A stretch of 64,000 bases of DNA, taken from Prevotella lacticifex. Its GTDB lineage: Bacteria > Bacteroidota > Bacteroidia > Bacteroidales > Bacteroidaceae. The position numbers and the translations under genes were made by a program. Of the stretch, positions 18,755-26,891 are shown one piece after another (within the stretch, counting starts at the first letter, position 1; every line of letters begins with the position of its first letter). The notes under the pieces are model-generated. The model searched no databases. It was given only the letters and a program-made list of their open reading frames with translations, and was not told where the DNA came from. The DNA lies in the NCBI RefSeq assembly GCF_019973375.1, contig NZ_BPTV01000001.1, positions 744,001 through 808,000 of the forward strand, written 5' to 3'.

Positions 18755-20005
18755 ATGACGCTAACAAATACATTCAAAAAGGTCAAGGCAGCGTCGAAAA
18801 CGCTTGCCCTTGTGTCCGATACCGTTCGTAACGACATCCTCAATGCCGTTGCCGATGCCATCGTTGCCGGTAAGGATACTATCCTCAAGGCTAATGCTGC
18901 CGACCTCGAAAAAGCCGGTAAGGACTATGCTTTCTACGATCGTCTGCTCCTAACTCCCGACCGTCTCGACGCTATTGCCGCCGACATGCGCCATGTCGCC
19001 ACATTGCCGTCGCCGCTCGGCCGCATACTGAAGGACAGAACGCTCGACAACGGCCTCCATCTGCGTCGGGTGAGTGTGCCGTTTGGTGTCATAGGAATGA
19101 TTTTTGAGGCCCGTCCGAACGTCACTTTCGACGTGTTCTCGCTCTGTTTCAAGAGTGGCAATGCGGCTATTTTGAAAGGCGGAAAGGAAGCCGACGGCAC
19201 CAATCGCGCTGAGGTTGAGCTCATCCATGAGGTACTCCGCCGGTATAACGTCGACCCCTCCGTGGTTGAACTCCTCCCCGCTACCCATGAGGCCACGGGC
19301 GAACTGCTGACCGCTGTCGGCTATGTCGACCTGTGCATTCCCCGTGGCAGCAAACGGCTTATCTCGTTTGTGCGCGATACAGCCAAGGTTCCGGTGATAG
19401 AGACTGGTGCCGGTGTCGTCCACTGCTATTTCGACGAGAGCGGCGATATGGCCAAGGGACAGCGCATCGTCGACAATGCCAAGACGCGCCGCCCCACCGT
19501 CTGCAATGCTCTCGACTGCCTTCTCGTCAACCGCAAGCGTCTTGCCGACCTCCCGCAGCTCGTTGCGCCGTTGGCAGCGAAAGGCGTCCGCCTCCATGCC
19601 GATGCCGAAGCCTTCGAGGCTCTCAGCGGCTCCTATCCCGAATCGCTGCTCGAGAAAGTTGCCGATGACAACGTCTGGGGGACCGAATGGCTCAGTATGC
19701 AGATGGGCGTGCGCACCGTCGGAACCGTCGATGAGGCCATAGCCCATATCGACAAGTACGGCAGCGGCCACAGCGAGAGCATCGTTACGGAGGACAAGGC
19801 CGCAGCCCGCCACTTTGAGGATATGGTCGATGCCGCTTGTGTGTATGTCAATGCACCGACGAGTTTCACCGACGGTGCCCAGTTTGGGCTCGGAGCAGAG
19901 ATAGGTATCAGTACCCAGAAACTCGGTGCCCGTGGTCCTATGGCTCTTGAGGAGATGACAACGTACAAATGGCTTATCGAAGGCAATGGACAGATACGTA
20001 AGTAG
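18755..20005 (+). CDS. proA: Glutamate-5-semialdehyde dehydrogenase (gamma-glutamyl phosphate reductase)
   Basis: 416 aa, standard ProA length. [18 protein letters not shown] and [12 protein letters not shown] are in the nucleotide-binding region. The catalytic Cys is in [15 protein letters not shown], and the C-terminal [20 protein letters not shown] signature is diagnostic. It reduces gamma-glutamyl phosphate with NADPH, working with the ProB product and feeding ProC (14240). argF' follows after 38 bases, so proline and arginine genes are probably co-transcribed here. Confidence 0.95.
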   Translation: MTLTNTFKKVKAASKTLALVSDTVRNDILNAVADAIVAGKDTILKANAADLEKAGKDYAFYDRLLLTPDRLDAIAADMRHVATLPSPLGRILKDRTLDNGLHLRRVSVPFGVIGMIFEARPNVTFDVFSLCFKSGNAAILKGGKEADGTNRAEVELIHEVLRRYNVDPSVVELLPATHEATGELLTAVGYVDLCIPRGSKRLISFVRDTAKVPVIETGAGVVHCYFDESGDMAKGQRIVDNAKTRRPTVCNALDCLLVNRKRLADLPQLVAPLAAKGVRLHADAEAFEALSGSYPESLLEKVADDNVWGTEWLSMQMGVRTVGTVDEAIAHIDKYGSGHSESIVTEDKAAARHFEDMVDAACVYVNAPTSFTDGAQFGLGAEIGISTQKLGARGPMALEEMTTYKWLIEGNGQIRK

Positions 20006-20043
20006 TTACGTGCAGTCACGGATATAAAATAATAAAGGAAAAT

Positions 20044-21006
20044 ATGAGGACATTCTTTAATGTAGAAGACATTGGCGACCTCAATAAGGCATTGAGTGAA
20101 GCCAAGGAAGTGAAAGCAAACCGTTTTGGATTCCAGGGGTTAGGCAAGAACAAGACCCTGTTGATGATTTTCTTCAACAACTCCCTGCGCACCCGTCTGT
20201 CGACCCAGAAGGCCGCTATGAACCTCGGCATGAATGTCATTGTCCTGGATGTCAATGCGGGAGCGTGGAAACTTGAGACCGAGCGCGGCGTTATCATGGA
20301 CGGCGACAAGAGCGAACATCTCCTCGAGGCTATCCCCGTGATGGGCTGCTACTGCGATGTTATCGGCGTGCGCTCTTTTGCCGGACTCTCCGACCGTGAG
20401 TACGACTATGCCGAAACGATTGTCAATCAGTTCGTTAAGTACTCCGGCCGTCCCGTCTTCGCTATGGAAACGGCTACCGTCCATCCCCTTCAGGCCTTTG
20501 CCGACCTCATAACCATCGAGGAACATAAGAAGAACTCCCGTCCGAAGGTGGTGCTGACGTGGGCTCCCCACTGCCGTGCCCTACCGCAGGCCGTGCCAAA
20601 CTCGTTTGCTCAGTGGATGAACGCCGCTGATGTCGACTTCGTCATCACGCAGCCCCACGGCTATGAGCTCGACCCGAAATTTGTGGGTTCAGCCCGCGTG
20701 GAGTACGATCAGAAGAAGGCTCTCGAAGGTGCCGACTTCGTATATGCCAAGAACTGGAGCTGTCCTGGAGTGGAGAATGCGTCCGACTACGGAAAAATTC
20801 TGTCGAAGGATATGAGCTGGACCATTGATGCCGAGCACATGAGCTGGACCAACGACGGCTATTTCATGCATTGTCTGCCGGTGCGCCGCGGACTGATCGT
20901 TACCGACGATGTCATCGAGAGCGACCACAGTCTTGTCATCCCGGAGGCTGCCAATAGGGAGATATCGGCGGAAGTAGTGATAAAACGCATTCTTGAAAGT
21001 TTATAG
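20044..21006 (+). CDS. argF': N-succinylornithine carbamoyltransferase
   Basis: 320 aa. The carbamoyl-phosphate motif is FFNNSLRTRLSTQKAA (43-58), with SLRTR instead of the STRTR of ordinary OTCases. The remaining signatures are YCDVIGVRSF, MHCLPVRRG near the C-terminus and ETATVHPLQAFADL. This form is known from Bacteroides fragilis, where it uses N-succinylornithine. Residue 90 in DGDKSEHLLEA, which sets succinyl versus acetyl preference in this family, is Ser rather than the Pro of B. fragilis or the Glu of acetyl-specific enzymes. A Ser there should still favour the succinyl substrate. The context between proA and a RidA-like gene matches other Bacteroidales. Confidence 0.92.
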   Translation: MRTFFNVEDIGDLNKALSEAKEVKANRFGFQGLGKNKTLLMIFFNNSLRTRLSTQKAAMNLGMNVIVLDVNAGAWKLETERGVIMDGDKSEHLLEAIPVMGCYCDVIGVRSFAGLSDREYDYAETIVNQFVKYSGRPVFAMETATVHPLQAFADLITIEEHKKNSRPKVVLTWAPHCRALPQAVPNSFAQWMNAADVDFVITQPHGYELDPKFVGSARVEYDQKKALEGADFVYAKNWSCPGVENASDYGKILSKDMSWTIDAEHMSWTNDGYFMHCLPVRRGLIVTDDVIESDHSLVIPEAANREISAEVVIKRILESL

Positions 21007-21038
21007 AACGGCAAGTATCTTAAACCTTACCTTACTGA

Positions 21039-22055
21039 ATGAACCGATATAAAATATTTAAACCTGAAAGTAGAGAGACATTTAAACGGCGTACAGATGA
21101 GCTCGATGCAGCCCTGACCGGTTATCTCCGCGACGAGGAGCAAGCGGGACGGCATCTGCAATATGCCAAAATTTTCCTCAGCGACGCTCAGAACCAATAC
21201 CACGACCTGATGGAAAGCAGCCTTTACCGCAACCATTTTGCGGGAAAGGCTGTCTCCATTGTCGGTCAGCCACCTGCCGACGGGAGCAAGATCAGCGTCC
21301 TGACAAGGACCACCGACGGCCCCGACGATTTCATCTTCCAGAGTCTGCGGCTCACCGAGGATGAGGCTGTGGGCCTCGACAGCTACCAGCAGACGATGCT
21401 GCTGTTTGGCAAATATCTTGACAGTATAAAAGATAGCGGTCTGACGATGAACACCAATCTTGTGCGCACATGGATTTACGTTGCCGGCATCGATGTCAAC
21501 TATGCCGGTGTGGTGAGAGCCCGCAACGACATCTTTGACCGCTATGGGCTCACTGCCGACACCAACTATGTCGCCTCCACCGGCATCGGCGGCCATACAG
21601 CTGTGCGCCATGCACTTGTGGCCATCGACTTCCTGACACTCCCGACGATTGCCGAGAACGACAAGAAATACCTCGAAGCCCTCGACCATCTGAACCCCAC
21701 CCACGAATACGGTGTGGCCTTCGAGCGCGGGACGCGCATCAGCCACGGCGGCGAGAACCTCTTCCTCATCTCCGGAACAGCGAGTATCGACAGTCGCGGA
21801 CGGGTAGTCCACATTGGTGATGTGGGCCTCCAGACGCGCCGTCTGCTCGAGAATATCGACGCCCTGCTCAGCGATGGTGGTGCCAGTCTGGACAATGTCA
21901 ACTATTTTGTCATTTATCTCCGTGACCCAAGCGACTATAATCTCGTCGACGGGTATATGAAAGCACGGTTCCCCGACAAGCCTTTCATCATCGTAGCCGC
22001 GAAAGTCTGCCGTCCGGAGTGGCTCATCGAGATGGAATGTACGGCCACGATATAG
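21039..22055 (+). CDS. RidA/YjgF-superfamily protein with an N-terminal extension
   Basis: 338 aa. The C-terminal about 130 residues (ENLFLISGTASIDSRGRVVHIGDVGLQTRRLLENIDALL, then NVNYFVIYLRDPSDY and AKVCRPEWLIEMECTATI) form a RidA fold with the conserved Arg (CRPEWLIEMEC, cf. R105 in RidA) and terminal Glu. The N-terminal half resembles another, diverged RidA-like unit with TWIYVAGIDVNYAGVVRARNDIF, so the arrangement is like chorismatase-type two-domain proteins. Its role may be imine deamination or an unknown reaction. It lies 33 bases after argF', probably in the same transcript. Confidence 0.78.
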   Translation: MNRYKIFKPESRETFKRRTDELDAALTGYLRDEEQAGRHLQYAKIFLSDAQNQYHDLMESSLYRNHFAGKAVSIVGQPPADGSKISVLTRTTDGPDDFIFQSLRLTEDEAVGLDSYQQTMLLFGKYLDSIKDSGLTMNTNLVRTWIYVAGIDVNYAGVVRARNDIFDRYGLTADTNYVASTGIGGHTAVRHALVAIDFLTLPTIAENDKKYLEALDHLNPTHEYGVAFERGTRISHGGENLFLISGTASIDSRGRVVHIGDVGLQTRRLLENIDALLSDGGASLDNVNYFVIYLRDPSDYNLVDGYMKARFPDKPFIIVAAKVCRPEWLIEMECTATI

Positions 22056-22120
22056 CTGTCATCCAATGCTCTTTGTAACCTATTATACTAAATTATACAG
22101 TCTGTCAATACTTTGGAAAA

Positions 22121-23740
22121 ATGAACGTTGGATCGTTTAAACCCCATAAGGCTATGCTTTCAGCCACCTCCGTCGGTGCATGGCACCGTCCGATAATAGC
22201 GGTATGCACCTTGCTTTTTGCCGTTATCATCTTCTGTTTCTATCAGTTTCTGTACCCCTATCACTTCTATTATCAGGAACAGAATCAGCTTTTCCTCCAG
22301 ACTGGCGAGTACCTCCGCCATTATTTCGACAAACCCGCGGGCTTGTCGAGGCTCGTCGGCGACTGGCTCACGCAGTATTATTACTACCGCTTTGCGGGTC
22401 CTGTCATCCTCTCCCTTGCCGTCACCATCACCGGCCTCGCGGTGCGATGGAGCCTCAGTGCGGCCGGAATGCGACGGGCTACGTGGCTTGCCGGCCTGCT
22501 CGTAGCCACACTCCTATTTGCCTTTACGTGGCACTACAGCTACCTGCTGTCATCGGTGCTGTCGGTGCTCTTCTCCCTGCTGCTCTTCTGTGGTGCTGCA
22601 CTGCTATCGCGCCATATCGGCAACAGCATCTGCCGCTATGCTCTCTTGCTCCTGCCCATGCCCCTCAGCTTCGTGCTTTTCGGCTACGGATGGATGGTCT
22701 GTGCCGTGTGCCTGCTGATTCTTGAGGCCAGCGGGCGGCGGCGGACGGGTGCTGCCATAGCCCTTGTGTCCATCTTCGTGATGCTCCTTGCCGTCCCCGC
22801 CACAAAGCGCTTCTACTGGCTCGATGCCGGCGATATGTACTCATGGCCGGGCATGGGGAAGATTGTAAAACCGGAATTCGACCTCGAAACCGACTTCGGC
22901 GCGGCTGCCGAATACCGTCTCGGCAACTGGGACAAGGTGACGGCAATGGTCGAGGCCACACCGTCGCCGACCGAAGGACAGCTCTTCTTCTACAATCTCG
23001 TGCAGGCCCAGCGTGGTAATCTGCCAAACGTGATATTGAAATATCCCGACAACTACCTTGGAACCTTCGAGAAGATCGGCCCCTCGACACCGCTGCTCAC
23101 CCTGAAACGCATCAATGAACTCTACTGGGCCCTTGGCGATGCCACCTTCGCCGAGCGTGCGGCCCTCCAGGCTCTTGTCTTTTCGCCCGACAACCGCAAT
23201 GTGGGGATGATTAAGCGGCTCGCCGAGGTCAATATCGTCAGCGGTGACACGAAGGCTGCCGACAAGTATCTGCGGTTGCTCGACAAGACCGCCGTCTACC
23301 ATTCGTGGGCTCTTGCGGCTCCGCATAATCCCGTTTATGCCGCTAAAAAGGCGATGGTGAACCGCAAGGATACCCTTCGCACAAGCGACAATGCCCACGT
23401 GATAATGATGGAACTCCTCGACAGCAATCCGCGTAACACCGTAGCCCTCGACTATATTCTCTGTAGTGACCTGATGCTGAAGGATATAGCCAACTTCAAG
23501 CGCGACTACGACCGCTACTGCATGCGCAACGGCGTGGGGCGGATCTTCCCCGTCTACCAGGAGGCACTGATGATATGGCTCGCCGGAACGGGGGCCAGCC
23601 AGACCACGTGGGAGAAATACATCAAGATGCCGGAACTCATCAAGCGGTTCTCCGACTACAACGCAATGAGGGGCAACAGTGCCTTCAGCGATACCTATTG
23701 GTATTGGTTCGACACCCACAAGGCTCCAGAGGTCAAATAG
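22121..23740 (+). CDS. DUF6057-type polytopic membrane protein, copy 3
   Basis: A 539-aa paralogue of 1551-3206 and 4711-6510. It has a short cytosolic N-terminus, then a hydrophobic helix and the signature FYYQEQNQLFLQTGEYL (about 46-62). Six to eight further membrane segments run to about residue 230. The TPR-like C-terminus includes RLGNWDKVTAMVEATPSPTEGQLFFYNL, RINELYWALGDATFAER and AEVNIVSGDTKAADKYL. It is 65 bases after the RidA-like gene and 53 bases before its own PD40 partner. This third pair sits about 14 kb from the tandem pairs, on the other side of the arginine/proline block. Confidence 0.72.
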   Translation: MNVGSFKPHKAMLSATSVGAWHRPIIAVCTLLFAVIIFCFYQFLYPYHFYYQEQNQLFLQTGEYLRHYFDKPAGLSRLVGDWLTQYYYYRFAGPVILSLAVTITGLAVRWSLSAAGMRRATWLAGLLVATLLFAFTWHYSYLLSSVLSVLFSLLLFCGAALLSRHIGNSICRYALLLLPMPLSFVLFGYGWMVCAVCLLILEASGRRRTGAAIALVSIFVMLLAVPATKRFYWLDAGDMYSWPGMGKIVKPEFDLETDFGAAAEYRLGNWDKVTAMVEATPSPTEGQLFFYNLVQAQRGNLPNVILKYPDNYLGTFEKIGPSTPLLTLKRINELYWALGDATFAERAALQALVFSPDNRNVGMIKRLAEVNIVSGDTKAADKYLRLLDKTAVYHSWALAAPHNPVYAAKKAMVNRKDTLRTSDNAHVIMMELLDSNPRNTVALDYILCSDLMLKDIANFKRDYDRYCMRNGVGRIFPVYQEALMIWLAGTGASQTTWEKYIKMPELIKRFSDYNAMRGNSAFSDTYWYWFDTHKAPEVK

Positions 23741-23793
23741 TTCCAGCCCTTCGGGGAAATTAAAATTATTAACAGACAATCAACTATCGAAGA

Positions 23794-25302
23794 ATGATGA
23801 ACAAGAATGTTCTATATTATATAAAAGGTGTCGTCGCCCTGACCATCCTTATCCTCCTTGCGGCCTGCTCGCCACACGTCGAGAACGCGGTGGAGAAGGA
23901 TACCCTGCCACCAATATATCCCGACTATACCGACGTGACAATACCACGTAATATCGCACCGCTCAACTTCATGCTCCGTGGCGATGTCCAGGCGGTCAGC
24001 GTCAGCATCAACGGCGAGACGGTCGTAGCTGCCGACGGCCGTAAGGTTGTCTTCGATGACGGTCAGTGGCATGAGATTATGGAGAGAAATGCCGGCAAGG
24101 ACTTGACGGTCAAGGTTTTTGCCGAGAATGACGGTCAGTGGACAGCCTACAAGACTTTCCGGTTGACTGTTGCCGCCGACACCATCGACCCGATACTCAC
24201 CTACCGTCTCATAGAACCCGACTACGAGGTGTGGAACCACCTCCAGATTCAGCAGCGGAACATAACGAATTTCGATACCAAACCCCTTGCCGACTGGCAT
24301 CTCCAGGAGAACCGGTGCATGAACTGTCATGGATTCTCCAACCGCGACCCGCAGCTCTCGATGATGTATGTCAGAGGAAAGGGTGGGGGAGCAATCCTCA
24401 ACGACCATGGCCACATGCGCAAACTGAACCTCAAGGCGTCGACACCCACCGACTCGATGGTCTCGTCGAGCGTCTATTATGGTTTCTCGCCGTCGGGGCG
24501 CTATGTTGTCTTCTCCACCAATATCATCATTCCGGCCTTCCATGCGCGTCCCGACAAGCGGCTGGAGGTGTACGACACCAAGAGCGATGTATATGTTGCC
24601 GATCTCAAGACTCATACCATCATCCTCGACCCTCAGCTCGCCGACACCACGAAGTTGGAAACGTTCCCGACATTCTCGCCCGACGGAAAATTCATCTACT
24701 ACTGCTCGGCCGATAAGCGGGGGCTGTATTCTAAGAATCTCCGCGGCTTACAATACAGCCTCCTCCGCATCCCCTTCGATGAGGCAAAGGGAACGATTGG
24801 CGATAAAGTCGATACCCTCGTCAATGCCGACAGGAATGCTGACGGAAGACAAAAGCTGTCGGTCTGTCATCCGAAAATATCCCCCGACGGCCGCTATCTT
24901 CTCTACACCGTCGCCGACTATGGCACCTTCCCCATCTGGCATCAGGAGAGCGACCTGCGGATGATGGACCTTACGACCGGGCGGGTCGACTCGCTCGGCA
25001 TCGTAAACAGCAACAAGAGCGACACTTATCACTCATGGTCGTCGAACAGCCGGTGGTTTGTCTTCGCCTCGAAACGCGACGACGGACAATATGGAAAGCC
25101 CTACTTCTGCTATGTCGACAGCAAAGGGGTGGCACATAAGCCTTTCGTACTGCCACAGGCCGATCCCGAATTCTACGACGACAACCTAAAGAGCTTCAAC
25201 GTCCCCGAACTCGGTCGGGCCCCGCTGCCCTTCGATGCTGCCGACGTGGAGCGTGCAATGAAACTCGATGCCGAGAGCTTCTCATTGAAGCGTGACCGCT
25301 GA
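23794..25302 (+). CDS. PD40/TolB-like beta-propeller lipoprotein with CxxCH motif, copy 3
   Basis: 502 aa. Lipobox LAAC with Cys25. Signature IYPDYTDVTIPRNIAPLNF, then LTYRLIEPDYEVWNHLQIQQRN and the heme-type motif CMNCH (175-179), here followed by GFSNRDPQL instead of the TPNRT of copies 1 and 2. PD40-like repeats: FSPSGRYVVFSTN, FSPDGKFIYYCSA, ISPDGRYLLYTV and SWSSNSRWFVFASKRDDG. It is predicted to be a periplasmic or surface lipoprotein working with the DUF6057 protein upstream. The retained CxxCH in the most diverged copy argues that the site matters. Confidence 0.75.
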   Translation: MMNKNVLYYIKGVVALTILILLAACSPHVENAVEKDTLPPIYPDYTDVTIPRNIAPLNFMLRGDVQAVSVSINGETVVAADGRKVVFDDGQWHEIMERNAGKDLTVKVFAENDGQWTAYKTFRLTVAADTIDPILTYRLIEPDYEVWNHLQIQQRNITNFDTKPLADWHLQENRCMNCHGFSNRDPQLSMMYVRGKGGGAILNDHGHMRKLNLKASTPTDSMVSSSVYYGFSPSGRYVVFSTNIIIPAFHARPDKRLEVYDTKSDVYVADLKTHTIILDPQLADTTKLETFPTFSPDGKFIYYCSADKRGLYSKNLRGLQYSLLRIPFDEAKGTIGDKVDTLVNADRNADGRQKLSVCHPKISPDGRYLLYTVADYGTFPIWHQESDLRMMDLTTGRVDSLGIVNSNKSDTYHSWSSNSRWFVFASKRDDGQYGKPYFCYVDSKGVAHKPFVLPQADPEFYDDNLKSFNVPELGRAPLPFDAADVERAMKLDAESFSLKRDR

Positions 25303-25421
25303 TCGTCGCGACGCTCCGCTCTGATTAGGTGACTGTTCCCGTTGGATGAAAAATTACTAAAATTCGATTACTTGGCTAACGAACTGAAGTACCAATGTCG
25401 TAGCCATAGCTGGTCCGCTCT

Positions 25422-25462
25422 AAAAATCAGTGACTTGGAGAAATCTTTAAGCCGCTGATTTT
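25422..25462 (-). terminator. Bidirectional terminator-like hairpin
   Basis: AAAATCAG (25423-25430) pairs with CTGATTTT (25455-25462), with weaker pairing inside. On the minus strand it is followed by a T-run and would end the 36-codon gene, whose stop lies in the loop. On the plus strand it is followed by CTTTTT and could end the PD40 transcript. Confidence 0.55.
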
Positions 25463-25557
25463 CTTTTTGGGAGTCTTTGCTTTAGAAAGGCAAACGTATT
25501 GTTGTTTACATCTGAAACAGCTTTTTCTGGTTGGGAATTGTTAGCTGTCTTCTTCAT
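25447..25557 (-). CDS. Candidate 36-aa small protein
   Basis: A short frame starting MKKTANNSQPEKAV and ending FLKQRLPKRKSAA. It is basic, hydrophilic and without a signal peptide. It is supported by a well-spaced promoter at 25684-25714 on the same strand and by a hairpin overlapping its stop. An AAAGGA-like sequence lies upstream of the ATG, though not at ideal distance. An 11-codon frame also lies in the 120-base leader. I do not recognise the protein, and translation is unproven; the transcript could equally be an untranslated RNA. Apart from this unit I see no gene in the 840 bases between the PD40 and HU-like genes. Confidence 0.4.
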   Translation of the reverse strand: MKKTANNSQPEKAVSDVNNNTFAFLKQRLPKRKSAA

Positions 25558-25683
25558 GGTATTTGTTGTTGTCCTTTCTGCTACTTTTGCCCGTATTATT
25601 ATCCCTCTTGTGAAGAGATTAATCAAAAGTGAACTTGGTTCCTGTGGCTTTCATGGATGGTCTTAGTGAGTCTTAATTCAATG

Positions 25684-25714
25684 CAAAGATAATAAATTTT
25701 TCCCCCGAATGCAA
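25684..25714 (-). promoter_or_regulatory. Minus-strand promoter for the small transcription unit
   Basis: Read on the minus strand: TTG (25714-25712), 20 bases, TATCTTTG (25691-25684). It fits the Bacteroidetes consensus and points toward the 36-codon frame. Confidence 0.5.
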
Positions 25715-26141
25715 GTTTTTAGCCATATTTTTTGTATTTGGTCATGCTATGAATGTGGATATTTCGCAATCAAAGTTTGTGATTGCCGGTTGCTTCAGTG
25801 CACGATTCAGCCTTCTCTGCCATATGCAAATATGCCTAATCGTACTTTTTGTGTTGTTTGTGCAGAAGACGATGGAGATTTCTTTTGCACGAATATCACG
25901 AACCAAACAATTCAGACATGCCTAAGTCACGATTTTTTCCCTTTTTGGTAATGGTGTTATACTGGTTGAACCGCTGTCCCAATGTCAGCACCATGTGCCT
26001 AAGGCAGAGTGTGCAGTCGGCAATTTGCTCGTCGAAATCCGTACATTAGAAATAGTTGATTGAGATGGGTGAACTTGTAGGAATAAGTAATTCCTATTCT
26101 TCGGGAGAGGCAGCGGTTCGGGAACCGCCGCCCCTAATGAA

Positions 26142-26648
26142 TTAGACGCCCTCGCGTCCACCCTCACCGTCGCCTGTGGTGCCTGACTGGCCGCCGGAAG
26201 AGGTGCTGCCTGAGCCGCTGCCGGAGCTGCCGGTGGCTGGCTCGCCGGACGCGGAGCCGCCCCACTCCTTGACGCGGGCACCGGTGATCATGGTGCGGGT
26301 CCGGGAGCCGTCTTGAGCAACCTTAGTCTCAGGCTGGAAGAGGACGCGGAGCTTGCGGATGTTGTCGGCGGTGAACTTCTCAATGGTCTTTGCCGGACGG
26401 GTCGACATACCCATCTTGAAGGTTCCGAATCCGCTGAGCTTCACGCGCTGTGACGACTGGAGGGCGCGGGTCATCTCGTCGATGAGGGCGATGATGACGG
26501 CTACAACGTCGGCGCGGTGAATGGTACACTTAGCCTCGATAGCCTTGGCGAGGTCGTACTCGGTGACGGTTCCCTCGTCGACTGCGCGTCCGTAATACTC
26601 GCCCTTGTGGGCTGAATTCTTTCGACCTGTACGAATGAAATCTGCCAT
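26142..26648 (-). CDS. HU-like DNA-binding protein (HU-HIG type) with Gly/Ser-rich tail
   Basis: 168 aa. Residues 1-125 form the HU-related domain of Bacteroidetes: GRKNSAHKGEYYGRAVDEGTV, HRADVVAVIIALIDEM, VKLSGFGTFKMGMSTRP (the beta-arm region with the conserved GFGTF) and NIRKLRVLFQPE. The last about 35 residues are a low-complexity Gly/Ser/Thr tail. It probably binds DNA as an architectural protein. It lies 31 bases downstream of the split 132-aa gene on the same strand but is much more GC-rich, so the border of the AT-rich island is probably just upstream of it. Confidence 0.85.
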   Translation of the reverse strand: MADFIRTGRKNSAHKGEYYGRAVDEGTVTEYDLAKAIEAKCTIHRADVVAVIIALIDEMTRALQSSQRVKLSGFGTFKMGMSTRPAKTIEKFTADNIRKLRVLFQPETKVAQDGSRTRTMITGARVKEWGGSASGEPATGSSGSGSGSTSSGGQSGTTGDGEGGREGV

Positions 26649-26891
26649 TTTTCAGGCAGCGAGTTCTTCATTGATGGTTCTATTCCTTAATATCCTTGAG
26701 AGTCTTAATATTTTTGTCCAAGATTTTGTAACTTCCGAGTTTCGTGTACTTATCTAATCCATCTTTATGAATGTCTTCAAACTGGTAACCATCGTCTAAC
26801 GTCCTACCTCCTCCTTCTTTGAAAACTAAAGTTAGTTTTATCATAGACTCGAACAGAAAATTGGTTAGAGTCATTGCTGCCATATATTTCT

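Noticed and set aside
25709..25951. 80-codon plus-strand frame before the HU-like gene
   Set aside because: Cys/Phe-rich low-plausibility translation in AT-rich intergenic DNA, no promoter or start signal, no recognisable family.
26113..26128. Hairpin GCGGTT/AACCGC after the HU-like gene as terminator
   Set aside because: The stem is short with a tight loop and no T-run on the gene's strand.
26680..26883. Separate 67-aa gene next to the IS
   Set aside because: It is the 3' part of the IS-split 132-aa gene; joining at TTAA gives one continuous frame.
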